64,000 nt of DNA from Acidimicrobiia bacterium (GTDB taxonomy: Bacteria > Actinomycetota > Acidimicrobiia > UBA2766): positions 52,030 to 116,029 of the forward strand of contig JADZDR010000034.1 of NCBI GenBank assembly GCA_020850945.1, read 5' to 3'. The notes beneath the pieces are model-generated. The model saw only the letters and a program-made list of their open reading frames with translations. It was not told where the DNA came from and did no database searches. Both the position numbers and the translations under genes were made by a program. Positions 63,625-64,000 of this stretch are shown here, piece by piece. The first letter of the stretch is position 1. Every line of letters starts with the position of its first letter.

Positions 63625-64000
63625 TCAGGTGGGTGGGGGTGGGCGGATGTCGATGACCTTGCCGTCGGGGCGTTTGAAGGTGAGGGTGCCGTCGGCGTCG
63701 CCTTCGATGTGGTGGCCGGTTTCGTGCACGTGGCGGTGGTGGCGGGGACAGAGGGCTGTGCAGTTGGCGGTGGTGGTGGGGCCGCCGCGGGCCCAGGGGA
63801 CGATGTGGTGGATGTGGAGGCGGGATGTGCGTTCGCAGCCGGGCCAGCGGCACGTGCCGTCGCGGAGGCGGATGATGCGTGACAGATGTGGGGGCACGGA
63901 ACGTTGGAGGGAACCGACGCTGCGGGCGGTACCGTCCTCGCCGTAGAGGACCGTCTGATATCGGGAGTCGCAGGCGAGACGTTGCGCTGTTTCTTTGGAG
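63625..64000 (-). CDS. HNH endonuclease with DUF222-type layout, 5' end beyond window
   Basis: C-terminal 124 residues of a protein that runs off the right edge. The HNH site is HIHHIVPWARGGPTTTANCTALCPRHHRHVHE, with Cys pairs in CRWPGCERT and LCPRHH that bind zinc. The upstream segment ETAQRLACDSRYQTVLYGEDG is the usual transition from the DUF222 domain in actinobacterial 13E12-repeat-like proteins. These are often multicopy and of unclear function. The intact protein is typically 400-500 residues. Confidence 0.87.
   Translation of the reverse strand, partial: SKETAQRLACDSRYQTVLYGEDGTARSVGSLQRSVPPHLSRIIRLRDGTCRWPGCERTSRLHIHHIVPWARGGPTTTANCTALCPRHHRHVHETGHHIEGDADGTLTFKRPDGKVIDIRPPPPT

Overview
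This window is GC-rich chromosomal DNA, read here as coming from a high-GC actinobacterium. The class Acidimicrobiia fits best by inference: two F420-type luciferase-like oxidoreductases, a DUF222-type HNH endonuclease at the right edge, many acyl-CoA and ester-handling enzymes, a KstR-type operator, and many leaderless genes. No rRNA, tRNA, CRISPR array, transposase, integrase or phage structural gene was seen. Genes are tightly packed, and no stretch over 300 bases lacks a gene or gene remnant; the longest intergenic gap is about 210 bases (6002-6211).

Layout. 1-6001: housekeeping and redox genes (a cut-off alpha/beta hydrolase, SRPBCC protein, pterin dehydratase, PlsC-like acyltransferase, ArsC-like protein, ferredoxin-reductase-like flavoprotein, a 21-residue lysine-rich peptide, a thioredoxin-fold/MarR operon with a divergent enoyl-CoA hydratase). 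6002-14802: a decayed ArsR/AHSA1 pair, a CLC chloride channel divergent from a MarR regulator, a UvrA-like ABC protein without the UvrB partner, a CoA-disulfide-reductase/rhodanese fusion coupled to an aminoglycoside-phosphotransferase-like kinase, and a META-domain lipoprotein. A palindromic repeat sits on the stop codons of three of these genes. 14862-19061: two toxin-antitoxin pairs around a protein with a recent 387-bp internal tandem duplication, plus a pirin. 19092-29097: LLM oxidoreductase, aquaporin, FMN-binding protein, lone NuoF-like protein, glutamate dehydrogenase, ABC exporter, lipoprotein, SDR and hydrolase.

29104-36579 looks like one ester/lipid locus. A minus-strand series (Cys-nucleophile hydrolase, OleC-like ligase, AttH/CrtC-like protein, FrsA-like hydrolase) faces a secreted esterase followed by tetR. 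Three copies of an AGACAG-NN-STGTYY motif lie at the two divergent promoters and in front of tetR, suggesting a self-contained TetR regulon. 36600-42368 holds a Phd/VapC pair, a secreted lipase, an isoprenylcysteine-methyltransferase-like membrane protein, a second LLM enzyme, then a four-gene toxin-antitoxin cluster (AbiEii-like/HTH overlapping Phd/VapC).

42457-49563 is the least explained part: two adjacent giant genes (1063 and 1303 residues, the first with a Tat-like N-terminus) of no recognised family, followed by a convergent 860-residue LuxR/AAA regulator. 52223-60058 holds two phytoene-desaturase-like flavoproteins, an RHH/VapC pair, a SnoaL-like protein, an acyl-CoA dehydrogenase and a GH3 beta-glucosidase. 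60179 to the end holds a cupin, an Ada-type metal-binding protein, an orphan beta-class DNA methyltransferase with an extra C-terminal domain, a SEC-C protein broken by two frameshifts, and the 3' part of an HNH endonuclease.

A recurring feature is a TANNNT hexamer 6-8 nt before the start codon of at least a dozen genes, including nearly every toxin-antitoxin operon. This indicates leaderless transcription and was used to choose several starts.
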